The position numbers and the translations under genes are program-made. A stretch of DNA of 64,000 nucleotides from Pseudomonas migulae (GTDB lineage: Bacteria > Pseudomonadota > Gammaproteobacteria > Pseudomonadales > Pseudomonadaceae). This document shows, one piece after another, positions 53,783 to 63,524 of the stretch; the stretch's first letter is position 1, and every line of letters starts with the position of its first letter. Below the pieces are notes generated by a model. The model was not told the origin of the DNA, made no database searches, and was given only the letters and a program-made list of their open reading frames with translations. Location: contig NZ_JALJWR010000001.1 in assembly GCF_024169315.1 (NCBI RefSeq), forward strand, positions 3,460,501 to 3,524,500. The letters run 5' to 3'.

Positions 53783-54922
53783 ATGCCAACTGCCTTTCCC
53801 CCCGATTCTGTTGGTCTGGTGACGCCGCAAGTGGCGCACTTCAGCGAACCCCTGGCCCTGGCCTGCGGCCGTTCGCTTCCGGCGTATGACCTGATCTACG
53901 AAACCTACGGCACGCTGAACGCCACGGCGAGCAACGCCGTGCTGATCTGCCACGCCTTGTCCGGGCACCACCACGCGGCCGGTTTCCACAGCCCCGACGA
54001 CCGCAAACCCGGTTGGTGGGACAGCTGCATCGGTCCCGGCAAGCCGATCGACACCAACAAGTTCTTCGTGGTCAGCCTGAACAACCTCGGCGGTTGCAAC
54101 GGTTCCACCGGCCCGAGCAGCATCAACCCGGAAACCGGCAAGCCGTTCGGCGCCGATTTCCCGGTGCTGACCGTGGAAGACTGGGTGCACAGCCAGGCGC
54201 GCCTGGCCGACCGGATCGGCATCAGCCAATGGGCCGCCGTGATTGGCGGCAGCCTCGGTGGCATGCAGGCCATGCAGTGGAGCATCACGTACCCCGATCG
54301 CATTCGTCACTGCCTGGCCATCGCCTCGGCACCGAAACTGTCGGCGCAGAACATCGCGTTCAACGAAGTCGCACGCCAGGCGATCCTCACCGACCCCGAA
54401 TTCCACGGCGGTTCGTTCCAGGAAGCAGGCGTGATCCCCAAGCGCGGCTTGATGCTGGCGCGGATGGTCGGGCACATCACTTACCTGTCCGACGATTCCA
54501 TGGGCGAGAAATTCGGCCGTGGCCTCAAGAGCGAAAAGCTCAACTACGACTTCCACAGCGTCGAGTTCCAGGTGGAAAGCTACCTGCGTTATCAGGGTGA
54601 AGAGTTTTCCGGGCGTTTCGACGCCAACACCTACCTGCTGATGACCAAGGCGCTGGACTACTTCGACCCGGCGGCGAACTTCAACGATGACCTGGCGAAA
54701 ACCTTCGCCGGCGCCTCGGCCAAGTTCTGCGTGATGTCCTTCACCACCGACTGGCGCTTCTCCCCTGCCCGCTCGCGGGAACTGGTGGACGCGCTGATGG
54801 CGGCCAAGAAAGACGTCTGCTACCTCGAGATCGACGCTCCGCAAGGCCACGACGCCTTCCTGATTCCGATCCCGCGCTACCTGCAGGCGTTCAGCAATTA
54901 CATGAACCGCATTACGTTGTGA
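53783..54922 (+). CDS. metX: homoserine O-acyltransferase MetX
   Basis: Alpha/beta-hydrolase of 379 residues that acylates homoserine in methionine synthesis; Pseudomonas MetX uses succinyl-CoA although related to acetyltransferases. The nucleophile elbow is [13 protein letters not shown] (Ser near 157), with [14 protein letters not shown] early and GHDAFLIP near the end (catalytic Asp before it and His in GHDAF). metW begins seven bases downstream. The acyl donor cannot be proved from sequence alone. Confidence 0.95.
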   Translation: MPTAFPPDSVGLVTPQVAHFSEPLALACGRSLPAYDLIYETYGTLNATASNAVLICHALSGHHHAAGFHSPDDRKPGWWDSCIGPGKPIDTNKFFVVSLNNLGGCNGSTGPSSINPETGKPFGADFPVLTVEDWVHSQARLADRIGISQWAAVIGGSLGGMQAMQWSITYPDRIRHCLAIASAPKLSAQNIAFNEVARQAILTDPEFHGGSFQEAGVIPKRGLMLARMVGHITYLSDDSMGEKFGRGLKSEKLNYDFHSVEFQVESYLRYQGEEFSGRFDANTYLLMTKALDYFDPAANFNDDLAKTFAGASAKFCVMSFTTDWRFSPARSRELVDALMAAKKDVCYLEIDAPQGHDAFLIPIPRYLQAFSNYMNRITL

Positions 54923-54929
54923 GAAAGCC

Positions 54930-55550
54930 ATGAGAGCTGATCTGGAAATCATCCAGGAATGGATCCCCGCCGGCAGCCGCGTGCTCGACCTCGGCTGCGG
55001 TGACGGCGAGCTGCTGACGTGGCTGCGGGACAACAAGCAAGTCACCGGCTACGGCCTGGAAAACGACCCGGACAACATCGCCGATTGCGTGGCCAAGGGC
55101 ATCAACGTCATCGAGCAGGACCTGGACAAGGGCCTGGGCAACTTTGCCAGTAACAGCTTCGACATCGTGGTCATGACCCAGGCGCTGCAGGCGGTGCACT
55201 ACCCGGACAAGATCCTCGACGAAATGCTGCGCGTCGGTCGCCAGTGCATCATCACCTTCCCCAACTTCGGTCACTGGCGCTGCCGCTGGTACCTGGCGAG
55301 CAAGGGCCGGATGCCCGTGTCCGAGTTTCTGCCGTACACCTGGTACAACACGCCGAACATCCACTTCTGCACCTTCGAAGACTTTGAAGCGTTATGTCGC
55401 GAACGTGAAGCCAAGGTCATTGATCGGCTTGCCGTGGATCAACAGCATCGGCACGGGTGGGCCAGTAAGCTATGGCCTAATCTGTTAGGTGAGATCGGTA
55501 TTTACCGCGTCAGCAGTCCAGGGCTGCAGGATCACAAGGTCGCGGTCTGA
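54930..55550 (+). CDS. metW: methionine biosynthesis protein MetW
   Basis: SAM-methyltransferase-fold protein of 206 residues. Motif I is VLDLGCGDGELLTWL; further conserved segments are GYGLENDPDNIADCVAKG, VIEQDLDKGL and FDIVVMTQALQAVHYPDKIL. MetW forms a complex with MetX and is needed for methionine synthesis in several proteobacteria; its own reaction is uncertain. Tightly linked to metX and ahead of the DUF4426 gene. Confidence 0.95.
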   Translation: MRADLEIIQEWIPAGSRVLDLGCGDGELLTWLRDNKQVTGYGLENDPDNIADCVAKGINVIEQDLDKGLGNFASNSFDIVVMTQALQAVHYPDKILDEMLRVGRQCIITFPNFGHWRCRWYLASKGRMPVSEFLPYTWYNTPNIHFCTFEDFEALCREREAKVIDRLAVDQQHRHGWASKLWPNLLGEIGIYRVSSPGLQDHKVAV

Positions 55551-55576
55551 ACCACGACATTCCAAGGAGAACGATC

Positions 55577-56011
55577 ATGGGTCGTCTAGCGCTGTTTGTA
55601 ATTACTGCATGCCTGAGCGTCACCGCCATGGCCGCTGATGCCATCAAAGGAGACCGTCAGGAAAAATTCGGCGATGTGACGGTGCATTACAACACCTTCA
55701 ACTCCACCTTCCTGACACCCGACATCGCCAAAGCCGCGGAGCTCACCCGCAGCAAGAATCAAGGCGTGATCAACGTTTCGGTGATCAAGGAAGGCAAACC
55801 GCTGATGGCTCAAGTCAGCGGTACGGTCAAAGACCTGACCAGCCAGAGCGTACCGTTGAAATTCAAACAGATCACCGAACAGGGCGCGATTTACTACATC
55901 GCCCAGTTCCCGGTCGACCAGCAGGAAATTCGCACTTTCGAGATCAAGGTGCAGAACGGTGACAAAATCAACACCATCAATTTCAACCAAGAGCTTTTCC
56001 CCGGCGAATGA
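55577..56011 (+). CDS. DUF4426 family exported protein
   Basis: Protein of 144 residues with a signal peptide ([19 protein letters not shown], 1-19) and a DUF4426 domain. It includes [46 protein letters not shown] and the C-terminal [22 protein letters not shown]. Function unknown; likely a small periplasmic immunoglobulin-like fold. The ribosome binding site is AAGGAG, and the stop overlaps the rdgB start by three bases (ATGA). Confidence 0.9.
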   Translation: MGRLALFVITACLSVTAMAADAIKGDRQEKFGDVTVHYNTFNSTFLTPDIAKAAELTRSKNQGVINVSVIKEGKPLMAQVSGTVKDLTSQSVPLKFKQITEQGAIYYIAQFPVDQQEIRTFEIKVQNGDKINTINFNQELFPGE

Positions 56012-56604
56012 TGAACTTCACGCAACTCGTACTGGCCAGCCATAACGCCGGCAAACTCAAGGAACTCCAGGCCATGCTCGGCGGCTCGGTGCAACTGCGC
56101 TCGATCGGCGAGTTCAGCAGCGTCGAGCCTGAAGAAACCGGCCTGTCGTTCGTCGAAAACGCCATCCTCAAGGCCCGCAATGCCGCGCGCATTTCCGGCC
56201 TGCCGGCACTGGCCGACGATTCCGGGCTGGCGGTTGATTTCCTCGGCGGTGCGCCGGGGATCTACTCGGCTCGTTACGCCGATGGCCAGGGCGATGCGGC
56301 GAACAACGCCAAACTGCTCGACGCCTTGAAAGACGTGCCGGAAACCGAGCGCGGCGCGCAGTTCGTCTGCGTTCTGGCGCTGGTGCGTCACGCCGACGAT
56401 CCATTGCCGATCCTCTGCGAAGGCCTGTGGCACGGGCGCATCCTGACCCAGGCCAGCGGAGAACACGGGTTTGGCTACGACCCGCTGTTCTGGGTGCCGT
56501 CGCGCGATTGCTCCAGCGCCGAACTGAGCCCGAGCGAGAAAAACCTGATCAGCCACCGCGCCCGTGCAATGGATCTGCTGCGCCAGCGTCTAGGCCTGAT
56601 ATGA
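56008..56604 (+). CDS. rdgB: XTP/dITP pyrophosphatase (RdgB/HAM1)
   Basis: Enzyme of 198 residues that hydrolyses non-canonical purine triphosphates (ITP, dITP, XTP) to monophosphates. [18 protein letters not shown] opens the chain, with [39 protein letters not shown] and [13 protein letters not shown] as signatures. Two overlapping ATG codons (56008, 56011) are both in frame. The stop overlaps the hemW start. Confidence 0.96.
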   Translation: MMNFTQLVLASHNAGKLKELQAMLGGSVQLRSIGEFSSVEPEETGLSFVENAILKARNAARISGLPALADDSGLAVDFLGGAPGIYSARYADGQGDAANNAKLLDALKDVPETERGAQFVCVLALVRHADDPLPILCEGLWHGRILTQASGEHGFGYDPLFWVPSRDCSSAELSPSEKNLISHRARAMDLLRQRLGLI

Positions 56605-57806
56605 CCCATGAATCATCCGCGTCACCGCTGATTTTCGGCGGTGCCGCACAATCGCCACGGGCCGCGTTGCCAACGCTGCCGCCCCTGGCGCTGTACATCC
56701 ACATCCCGTGGTGTGTGCGTAAATGCCCTTATTGCGACTTCAACTCCCACACTGCCAGCCCGGTGCTGCCGGAAGAAGAGTATGTGGACGCCCTGCTGGC
56801 TGATCTCGATCAGGACCTGCACGCCGTCTACGGTCGCGAGTTGAGCTCGATCTTCTTTGGTGGCGGCACGCCGAGCCTGTTCAGCGCCGAAGCCTTGGGC
56901 CGCTTGCTCAAAGGCGTCGAGCAACGCATTCCGTTTGCCAGCGACATCGAAATCACCCTGGAAGCCAATCCGGGGACGTTCGAGCAAGAGAAGTTTGTCG
57001 CTTACCGCGCATTGGGCATCAATCGCCTGTCGATCGGCATCCAGAGCTTTCAGGAAGAGAAACTCAAGGCCTTGGGGCGGATTCACAACGGTGACGAAGC
57101 GGTACGCGCCGCCGGCATGGCCCGTCAGGCCGGGTTCGATAACTTCAACCTGGACTTGATGCACGGTTTGCCCGATCAGTCGCTGGACGATGCCCTGAGC
57201 GATTTGCGCCAGGCCATCGCCCTGAAACCGACGCACTTGTCCTGGTATCAACTGACGCTGGAGCCGAACACGGTGTTCTGGAACCAGCCGCCGACGCTGC
57301 CGGAAGACGACACGCTGTGGGACATTCAGGAAGCGGGTCAGGCGCTGCTCGCCGAGCACGGTTACGCGCAATACGAAGTCTCCGCCTATGCCCTGCCCGG
57401 TCGCCCCGCGCGGCATAACCTCAACTATTGGAGTTTTGGCGACTTCATCGGCATCGGCGCTGGCGCCCATGGCAAGCTCAGCCACCCGGACGGCCGCATT
57501 GTGCGTACCTGGAAGACGCGACTGCCAAAGGATTACCTGAACCCGGCGAAAAGCTTCAAGGCTGGCGAGAAGGCTCTGACCAATGATGAACTGCCGTTCG
57601 AGTTCCTGATGAACGCCTTGCGCCTGACCGAGGGTGTCGAATCGCGGCTGTACCCGGAGCGCACCGGTCTGAGCCTGGAAAGCTTCGCCGAAGGCCGCCT
57701 CGAGGCCGAACAAAGCGGCTTGTTGCAGGTCGAACCGTCACGCCTGGCGGCCACCGAGCGCGGGCAACTGTTCCTCAATGACTTGCTGCAAAAATTTCTG
57801 AGCTGA
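56601..57806 (+). CDS. hemW: radical SAM family heme chaperone HemW
   Basis: Protein of 401 residues, previously annotated as oxygen-independent coproporphyrinogen oxidase. The radical SAM motif is CVRKCPYC (Cys38, Cys42, Cys45), followed by [34 protein letters not shown] and the C-terminal HemN-type domain ([21 protein letters not shown]). It lacks the extra N-terminal region of HemN, which supports HemW. The ATG overlaps the rdgB stop as ATGA. Confidence 0.95.
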   Translation: MTHESSASPLIFGGAAQSPRAALPTLPPLALYIHIPWCVRKCPYCDFNSHTASPVLPEEEYVDALLADLDQDLHAVYGRELSSIFFGGGTPSLFSAEALGRLLKGVEQRIPFASDIEITLEANPGTFEQEKFVAYRALGINRLSIGIQSFQEEKLKALGRIHNGDEAVRAAGMARQAGFDNFNLDLMHGLPDQSLDDALSDLRQAIALKPTHLSWYQLTLEPNTVFWNQPPTLPEDDTLWDIQEAGQALLAEHGYAQYEVSAYALPGRPARHNLNYWSFGDFIGIGAGAHGKLSHPDGRIVRTWKTRLPKDYLNPAKSFKAGEKALTNDELPFEFLMNALRLTEGVESRLYPERTGLSLESFAEGRLEAEQSGLLQVEPSRLAATERGQLFLNDLLQKFLS

Positions 57807-57828
57807 TTTCAGCCTTAAGGGAAAACGA

Positions 57829-58152
57829 ATGGATTTGATACTCGACCTGCTCGCCACCGTCTCCCGTTGGAGCCGCAGCAACCTGTCGGAAATCTCGCTG
57901 GCGCTGGTGGGTTGTTTGCTGGTGCTGTTCGGCGCGGACATCAAAGGCTGGGTCGATCAGCGTCTGGGCAGCATCGCCGGCGCCTTGCGCGTCCCGCTGC
58001 TCGCGCTGGTATGCATGATCGGCAGCGGCCTCGCGCTGATCTACGCCACACCGTGGATCATCAAAGGCCTGAGCCAGTTCAACAACTACAGCCTGGCGCC
58101 GGTGTTGCTGGTGGTGCTGGTACTCATCGGCGTCGTCGCCGACCGCCGCTGA
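57829..58152 (+). CDS. DUF3392 family membrane protein
   Basis: Membrane protein of 107 residues with three predicted helices (about 20-38, 54-74, 86-103). VSRWSRSNLSEISLALVGCLLVLFGADIK and the following DQRLGSIAGALRVP loop match DUF3392. Function unknown. AAGGG precedes the start at eight bases. Last gene of the metX-to-here group; 22 bases after hemW. Confidence 0.85.
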   Translation: MDLILDLLATVSRWSRSNLSEISLALVGCLLVLFGADIKGWVDQRLGSIAGALRVPLLALVCMIGSGLALIYATPWIIKGLSQFNNYSLAPVLLVVLVLIGVVADRR

Positions 58153-58175
58153 CCTCAAAGCCAACACAAAACAAA

Positions 58176-58266
58176 TGTGGGAGCGGGCTTGCTCGCGAAT
58201 GCGGTTGATCATTCAACATTGATGTTGACTGACACGACGCCTTCGCGAGCAAGCCCACTCCCACAG
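58176..58266. repeat. REPIN
   Basis: Inverted arms TGTGGGAGCGGGCTTGCTCG and CGAGCAAGCCCACTCCCACA, spacer with the TTGATCATTCAACATTGATG core. It lies between the convergent DUF3392 gene and trmB. Confidence 0.88.
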
Positions 58267-58283
58267 TTTGTATTGCGTAGGGC

Positions 58284-59009
58284 TTAGGACTGCTTTTCGA
58301 ACTTCAGGTCCCAAACGCCATGCCCAAGACGTTCGCCACGGCGTTCGAACTTGGTGATCGGGCGCTCAGCCGGGCGCGGAACGCACTTGCCGTCTTCAGC
58401 CAGGTTGCGATAACCCGGGGCGACGCTCATCACTTCCAGCATGTACTCGGCGTACGGTTCCCAGTCGGTGGCCATGTGCAGAATCCCGCCGACCTTCAAC
58501 TTGCTGCGCACCAGTTCAGCGAACGACGCCTGAACGATACGGCGCTTGTGGTGACGGCTCTTGTGCCACGGGTCCGGGAAAAACAGCATCAGGCGATCGA
58601 GGCTGTTGTCAGCGATGCACCGGTTGAGCACTTCGATCGCATCGCAATCGTAGACCCGCAGGTTGGTCAGGCCTTGAGTCAGCACCCCGTTGAGCAGCGC
58701 GCCGACACCCGGGCGGTGCACTTCAACGCCAATGAAATCCTGTTCCGGCGAAGCCGCGGCCATTTCCAGCAGCGAATGGCCCATGCCAAAGCCGATTTCC
58801 AGCGAGCGCGGTGCCGAGCGGCCGAACACTTGATCGTAATCCACAGGCGCGTCGGCCAATGGCAGCACGAACAGCGGCGTGCCTTGATCCAGGCCTTTTT
58901 GCTGGCCTTCGGTCATGCGCCCGGCGCGCATCACGAAACTCTTGATGCGGCGGTGTTGGCGCTCGTCGCCTTCTTCCGTCTGGATTGGCGTGTCGTTTGA
59001 TTCAGTCAT
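58284..59009 (-). CDS. trmB: tRNA (guanine-46-N7)-methyltransferase
   Basis: SAM-dependent methyltransferase of 241 residues that forms m7G46 in the tRNA variable loop. [16 protein letters not shown] is motif I, then [32 protein letters not shown] (the family PDPWxKxRHxKRR signature) and [17 protein letters not shown]. The N-terminal 50 residues are charged. It starts nine bases after thiG, so the two are probably cotranscribed. Confidence 0.96.
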   Translation of the reverse strand: MTESNDTPIQTEEGDERQHRRIKSFVMRAGRMTEGQQKGLDQGTPLFVLPLADAPVDYDQVFGRSAPRSLEIGFGMGHSLLEMAAASPEQDFIGVEVHRPGVGALLNGVLTQGLTNLRVYDCDAIEVLNRCIADNSLDRLMLFFPDPWHKSRHHKRRIVQASFAELVRSKLKVGGILHMATDWEPYAEYMLEVMSVAPGYRNLAEDGKCVPRPAERPITKFERRGERLGHGVWDLKFEKQS

Positions 59010-59018
59010 CAATGGCTC

Positions 59019-59813
59019 TTACTTGATCAGACCATCCAGCGGCGAGGAAGCGCTGGCATAAAGTTTTTTCGGCATACGGCCGGCGAGGTAGGCCAGGCGG
59101 CCCGCGACGATGGCGTGTTTCATGGCTTCAGCCATCATGATCGGCTGCTGGGCATGGGCGATGGCCGAGTTCATCAGCACCGCTTCACAACCCAGCTCCA
59201 TGGCGATGGTGGCGTCGGAAGCCGTACCGACACCGGCATCCACCAGCACCGGAATCTTGGCTTCTTCGAGGATGATCTGCAGGTTGTACGGGTTGCAGAT
59301 CCCCAGGCCTGTACCGATCAGACCGGCCAGCGGCATGACCGCGATAACGCCGATTTCCGCCAGTTGACGGGCAATGATCGGGTCATCGCTGGTGTAGACC
59401 ATCACGTCGAAGCCTTCCTTGACCAGCACTTCGGCGGCCTTGAGGGTTTCGATCACGTTGGGGAACAGGGTTTTCTGGTCCGCCAGCACTTCCAGCTTCA
59501 CCAGGTTGTGGCCACCGAGCAGCTCACGGGCCAGACGGCAGGTGCGCACAGCCTCGGTCGCGTCGAAGCAACCGGCGGTGTTGGGCAGGAAGGTGTAGCG
59601 ATCCGGCGACAGGACTTCGAGCAGGTTCGGTTCGCCCGGGTTCTGGCCGAGGTTGGTACGGCGCACGGCGAAGGTGACGATCTCGGCACCCGAGGCTTCG
59701 ATGGCCAAGCGGGTTTCTTCCATGTCGCGGTATTTGCCGGTGCCTACCAGCAAACGCGACTGGTAAGTACGACCGGCCAGGACGAAGGGCTTGTCGCTAC
59801 GAACGATGCTCAT
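59019..59813 (-). CDS. thiG: thiazole synthase
   Basis: TIM-barrel enzyme of 264 residues that builds the thiazole phosphate of thiamine from deoxyxylulose phosphate, dehydroglycine and ThiS-thiocarboxylate. [34 protein letters not shown] opens the barrel; [17 protein letters not shown] holds the Schiff-base-type Lys, with [14 protein letters not shown] and [28 protein letters not shown] later. thiS lies 60 bases upstream in the same direction. Confidence 0.97.
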   Translation of the reverse strand: MSIVRSDKPFVLAGRTYQSRLLVGTGKYRDMEETRLAIEASGAEIVTFAVRRTNLGQNPGEPNLLEVLSPDRYTFLPNTAGCFDATEAVRTCRLARELLGGHNLVKLEVLADQKTLFPNVIETLKAAEVLVKEGFDVMVYTSDDPIIARQLAEIGVIAVMPLAGLIGTGLGICNPYNLQIILEEAKIPVLVDAGVGTASDATIAMELGCEAVLMNSAIAHAQQPIMMAEAMKHAIVAGRLAYLAGRMPKKLYASASSPLDGLIK

Positions 59814-59873
59814 GGGAAATCCTCTGTAGGGGTGAGGTTCTTGCAGAATTCTGTGCCCTTGCGGGCCGGGCGA

Positions 59874-60074
59874 CTAGCCGCCGCCGATGGCGTGTACCAC
59901 TTCGACCGAATCACCGTCGTTCAATGTGGTTTCGGCGTGCTGGCTGCGCGGGACGATATCCAGATTGAGTTCGACCGCCACCCGGCGTCCGGTCAGTTCC
60001 AGACGGGTCAGCAGGGCCGCAACGGTTTCACCGTCGGGCAGTTCAAGGGATTCGCCGTTCAACTGAATGCGCAT
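59874..60074 (-). CDS. thiS: sulfur carrier protein ThiS
   Basis: Ubiquitin-like protein of 66 residues that carries sulfur as a C-terminal thiocarboxylate to ThiG. It opens [22 protein letters not shown] and ends HAIGGG, giving the required Gly-Gly terminus. I chose ATG 60074, which gives the standard length and N-terminus; ATGs at 60092 and 60089 would add a short non-family leader. It heads the thiS-thiG-trmB transcript. Confidence 0.93.
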   Translation of the reverse strand: MRIQLNGESLELPDGETVAALLTRLELTGRRVAVELNLDIVPRSQHAETTLNDGDSVEVVHAIGGG

Positions 60075-60164
60075 ACCGAATGCCGCCATCATTTTTAGGG
60101 GCTGGCATTCTAGCCCGATCAGTCTTGGCGACCCAAGCCATTCGTCATGAAATGGACTGCCCGG

Positions 60165-60536
60165 TCAGCTCAACCGCCAGGCGGCAAGGCCCAGGCAGAA
60201 CCAACCCACCAGAAACGCCAGGCCACCGAAGGGCGTGATGATTCCGAGCTTGCTGACGCCGGTCAGGGTCAACACGTACAGACTGCCGGAAAACAGCAGG
60301 ATGCCGATCGCAAACGAGGCGCCAGCCCAGGTGATCAGCCGACCGGGAAGCTGTGTGGCAAGCAGCGCTACGCCCAGCAATGCCAAGGTGTGCACCAATT
60401 GGTAGGTGACGCCGGTGTGGAAGATCGCCAGGTATTCGGGTGTCAGCCGGTTTTTCAGACCATGGGCGGCGAACGCGCCAAGGGCAACACCGGTGAAGCC
60501 GAAGAAAGCGGCCAGCATCAGAAAGCCACGCAGCAT
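60165..60536 (-). CDS. DUF423 family membrane protein
   Basis: Membrane protein of 123 residues with four helices. FLMLAAFFGFTGVALGAFAAHGLKNRL is the DUF423 (YgdD) opening, with LAIFHTGVTYQLVHTLALL and TPFGGLAFLVGWFCLGLAA. Function unknown. It lies 28 bases from the end of the thiS-side intergenic region and 74 bases from the divergent mtgA start. Confidence 0.92.
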   Translation of the reverse strand: MLRGFLMLAAFFGFTGVALGAFAAHGLKNRLTPEYLAIFHTGVTYQLVHTLALLGVALLATQLPGRLITWAGASFAIGILLFSGSLYVLTLTGVSKLGIITPFGGLAFLVGWFCLGLAAWRLS

Positions 60537-60610
60537 GAAGAACTCCAGTCAGACTCGATCAACAGGGTCTGTATAATGGCCCGCTCAACGGGTTCGGCCA
60601 AGCCATCTCT

Positions 60611-61333
60611 ATGCTGCGTTTATTTTTGCGACGATTCACGAAAGCCCTGCTCTGGTTCGCGGGTGGCAGCGTATTGCTGGTGCTGATTTTTCGCGTGGTA
60701 CCGCCACCGGGCACGGCGCTGATGGTCGAGCGCAAGATCGAATCCTGGTTCGACGGCGAACCGATTGACCTGCAACGCACCTGGAAACCCTGGGATGAAA
60801 TCTCCGACGACCTCAAAGTCGCAGTGATCGCCGGCGAAGATCAGAAATTTCCGGAGCATTGGGGTTTTGACCTCGGTGCAATCAAGGCCGCGCTGGCCCA
60901 CAACGAGCTGGGCGGTTCGGTGCGCGGCGCCAGTACACTGAGCCAGCAAGTCTCGAAGAACCTGTTCCTGTGGTCGGGGCGCAGCTGGTTGCGCAAAGGC
61001 CTGGAAGCCTGGTTTACCGGGCTGATCGAGGTGCTTTGGCCCAAGCAGCGGATTCTTGAGGTGTACCTCAACAGTGTCGAATGGGATGAAGGCGTGTTTG
61101 GTGCGGAAGCGGCGGCCAGGCATCACTTTGGTGTTGGCGCTAAAAGCCTCAGCCGCCAGCAATCGAGCTTGCTGGCGGCGGTTTTGCCCAACCCACGGGT
61201 GTGGAGTGCGAGCCATCCGACCAATTACGTCGCACGGCGTGCCGGCTGGATTCGGCAGCAGATGAGTCAGTTGGGAGGCGACAGCTATCTGGCTGGCCTC
61301 AACGATTCACGCCGGGCGCCTTGGGCTCAATGA
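60611..61333 (+). CDS. mtgA: monofunctional peptidoglycan glycosyltransferase
   Basis: Glycosyltransferase family 51 enzyme of 240 residues that polymerises lipid II into glycan strands. One N-terminal membrane helix (about 12-32) is followed by the catalytic domain: IAGEDQKFPEHWGFD (catalytic Glu), GASTLSQQVSKNLFLW, RKGLEAWFTGLIEVLWPKQRILEVYLN, and WDEGVFGAEAAARHHFG. No transpeptidase domain, which separates it from the bifunctional PBPs. Divergent from the DUF423 gene. Confidence 0.97.
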   Translation: MLRLFLRRFTKALLWFAGGSVLLVLIFRVVPPPGTALMVERKIESWFDGEPIDLQRTWKPWDEISDDLKVAVIAGEDQKFPEHWGFDLGAIKAALAHNELGGSVRGASTLSQQVSKNLFLWSGRSWLRKGLEAWFTGLIEVLWPKQRILEVYLNSVEWDEGVFGAEAAARHHFGVGAKSLSRQQSSLLAAVLPNPRVWSASHPTNYVARRAGWIRQQMSQLGGDSYLAGLNDSRRAPWAQ

Positions 61334-61347
61334 ACTAACGCAAATCC

Positions 61348-61441
61348 TGTAGGAGCGAGGATTGCCCGCGAAGGCGATGTATCAGGCCACCATCTTCATC
61401 GGCTGACACACCGCCTTCGCGGGCAAGCCTCGCTCCTACAA
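61348..61441. repeat. REPIN
   Basis: Inverted arms CTGTAGGAGCGAGGATTGCC and GGGCAAGCCTCGCTCCTACA between convergent mtgA and rpoH, with spacer ATC...GGCTGACACA. Confidence 0.88.
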
Positions 61442-61476
61442 GGGGTCTAGGTGATGCGGGAATAATTCGCACAAAC

Positions 61477-61511
61477 AAAAACGCCCCGATCAATGATCGG
61501 GGCGTTTTTTA
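61477..61511 (-). terminator. rho-independent terminator of rpoH (bidirectional)
   Basis: AAAAACGCCCCGATCA (61478-61493) pairs with TGATCGGGGCGTTTTTT (61495-61511). T-tracts on both ends; it lies just beyond the rpoH stop on the minus strand. Confidence 0.92.
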
Positions 61512-61527
61512 TTGCCGGGCGCGCAGG

Positions 61528-62382
61528 TTAAGCGGCGATCGACAACTTGAGCTTGTTCATCGCGCTCTTCTCAAGCTGACGAATACGCTCGGCCGACACG
61601 TTGTACTTCTGCGCCAGGTCGTGCAGCGTGGCTTTCTCTTCAGCCAACCAGCGCTGATAGAGGATGTCACGGCTGCGGTCGTCCAGCACTTCCAGCGCTT
61701 CGTGCAGGTTGTGATTGGAGTTGTCGCTCCAGTCAGCGTCTTCCAGTTGACGGGCCGGGTCGTACCGGTGGTCTTCCAGATAGTTGGCTGGCGACTGGAA
61801 AGCGCTGTCGTCGTCCGCTTCTGCGGCCGGGTCGAAAGCCATGTCATGGCCGGTCAGGCGACTTTCCATCTCGCGCACTTCCCGCGGCTCTACGCCGAGG
61901 CTTTCCGCCACGCGGTGGACTTCCTCGTTGTTCAGCCAGGCCAGACGCTTTTTCTGGCTGCGCAGGTTGAAGAACAGCTTGCGCTGGGCCTTGGTGGTCG
62001 CGACTTTCACGATGCGCCAGTTGCGCAGGATGAACTCGTGAATCTCCGCCTTGATCCAGTGCACAGCGAACGAAACCAGGCGCACGCCCATTTCCGGGTT
62101 GAAACGCTTCACAGCCTTCATCAGGCCGACGTTGCCTTCCTGGATCAGGTCAGCCTGAGCCAGGCCGTAGCCGGAATAGCTACGGGCGATATGTACGACA
62201 AAACGCAGGTGGGCGAGCACCATCTGCCGAGCCGCCCCCAAATCCTGCTCATAATAGAGACTCTCGGCCAGTTCACGCTCCTGCTCCGGCGTCAGCAATG
62301 GAATGCTGTTGACGGTGTGCACATAGGCCTCCAGGTTCGCACCCGGGACCAGAGCATATGCAGGTTGCAAAGAATTGGTCAT
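61528..62382 (-). CDS. rpoH: RNA polymerase sigma-32 factor
   Basis: Heat-shock sigma factor of 284 residues. Region 2 has [22 protein letters not shown] and the core-binding [22 protein letters not shown]. The RpoH box QRKLFFNLR, unique to sigma-32, is present near 135. Region 4 has [26 protein letters not shown]. In relatives its level is controlled by translation and by DnaK/FtsH turnover. GGAGG precedes the start. ftsX lies 119 bases upstream. Confidence 0.98.
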   Translation of the reverse strand: MTNSLQPAYALVPGANLEAYVHTVNSIPLLTPEQERELAESLYYEQDLGAARQMVLAHLRFVVHIARSYSGYGLAQADLIQEGNVGLMKAVKRFNPEMGVRLVSFAVHWIKAEIHEFILRNWRIVKVATTKAQRKLFFNLRSQKKRLAWLNNEEVHRVAESLGVEPREVREMESRLTGHDMAFDPAAEADDDSAFQSPANYLEDHRYDPARQLEDADWSDNSNHNLHEALEVLDDRSRDILYQRWLAEEKATLHDLAQKYNVSAERIRQLEKSAMNKLKLSIAA

Positions 62383-62501
62383 ACGAAAAAACCTCCGACT
62401 TTCAAACTCGTGCAGTTCAGCACTGCGAAAATTGACCGGAAACCGAAGAACAAGTTCCCTAAACCCATAAAAGCTGAAAGGTCAATACGAGCAAAATGAT
62501 A

Positions 62502-63524
62502 TTACTTTGGCGCAAGCTCCCGCAGGTGGCGTGCGACTGCAATCCATGCACCGATATACCCCAACAGCACCGCGCCAAGCAAGAGCGGCAGACCGTCGGC
62601 AACCGGTACCCCGGCCAGTGCGAAATCACTGCCATACAAACCGGCCAGTCCGACCACAGCCTCGTTCAGCCAGTTCAGGCCAAACGCCAATACGCCCCAG
62701 GAAAGAATCCCCGCACCGAAGCCATACAACGCGCCCATATAAAGAAAAGGCCTGCGCACATAGCTGTCAGTGCCACCGACGAGTTTAATCACTTCTATCT
62801 CTGTGCGGCGGTTTTCAATATGAAGACGAATGGTATTGCCTATCACCAAAAGTAATGCAGAAACCAGAAGCACGGTTAGACCGAAGACAAAACGGTCACC
62901 CAGCTTGAGGATGGCTGCCAGACGCTCGACCCAGACTAGATCAAGTTGTGCCTGTTGTACCTTCGGCAACTCGGAAAGTTTTTGTCGTAATGCTTCAAGC
63001 GCGGGCTTGTCGACTTCGTTCGGGGTCACCAGCACCACGCCTGGCAGCGGGTTTTCCGGCAATTCCTTCAGCGCATCGCCCAGGCCGGACTGCTGCTGAA
63101 ACTCTTCCAGCGCCTGATCGCGGCCGACATATTCAGCCTCGGCGACGCCGGGAATGGCTTTGATCTGCTCGCGCAACGACTCGCCTTCCGCCGGGCTGGC
63201 CTCGAGTTGCAGGTACAGGGAGATCTGCGCCGCACGCTGCCAGGAACCGCCCAGACGCTCGACGTTACTTAGCAAAAGTGACAGGCCCATGGGCAAACTC
63301 AGGGCCACCGCCATCACCATGCAGGTAAAGAAGCTGCCGATGGGCTGCTTGCCCAGGCGACGCAAACTGTCCAGCAGACTGGCGCGATGGCTTTCGACCC
63401 AGGCGCGGAACAGTGTGGCGAAGTCCGGGCCGTCGTCATCGTCGCGTTTTTTCTTCTGCGGCTGCGGATCGGCGGCTTTCGGCGCCACGCGCTCGGAGAC
63501 TTTAGGGCTGCGTGTCGCACTCAT
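62502..63524 (-). CDS. ftsX: cell division protein FtsX
   Basis: Permease-like component of the FtsEX complex, 340 residues. A basic, charged N-terminal tail (1-75) is followed by the first membrane helix (FFTCMVMAVALSLPMGLSLLL), a periplasmic domain with the IKAIPGVAEAEYVGRDQALEEFQQ segment, and three further helices near the C-terminus (FGLTVLLVSALLLVIGNTIRLHIENRRTEIEVIKLVGGTDSYVRRPFL). It transmits ATP hydrolysis by FtsE to periplasmic amidase activation. The ATG overlaps the ftsE stop (ATGA). Confidence 0.97.
   Translation of the reverse strand: MSATRSPKVSERVAPKAADPQPQKKKRDDDDGPDFATLFRAWVESHRASLLDSLRRLGKQPIGSFFTCMVMAVALSLPMGLSLLLSNVERLGGSWQRAAQISLYLQLEASPAEGESLREQIKAIPGVAEAEYVGRDQALEEFQQQSGLGDALKELPENPLPGVVLVTPNEVDKPALEALRQKLSELPKVQQAQLDLVWVERLAAILKLGDRFVFGLTVLLVSALLLVIGNTIRLHIENRRTEIEVIKLVGGTDSYVRRPFLYMGALYGFGAGILSWGVLAFGLNWLNEAVVGLAGLYGSDFALAGVPVADGLPLLLGAVLLGYIGAWIAVARHLRELAPK

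Noticed and set aside
8441..61441. Clustered REP elements as a possible CRISPR array
   Set aside because: The repeats are scattered singly between genes, paired as inverted not direct repeats, and no cas genes are present.
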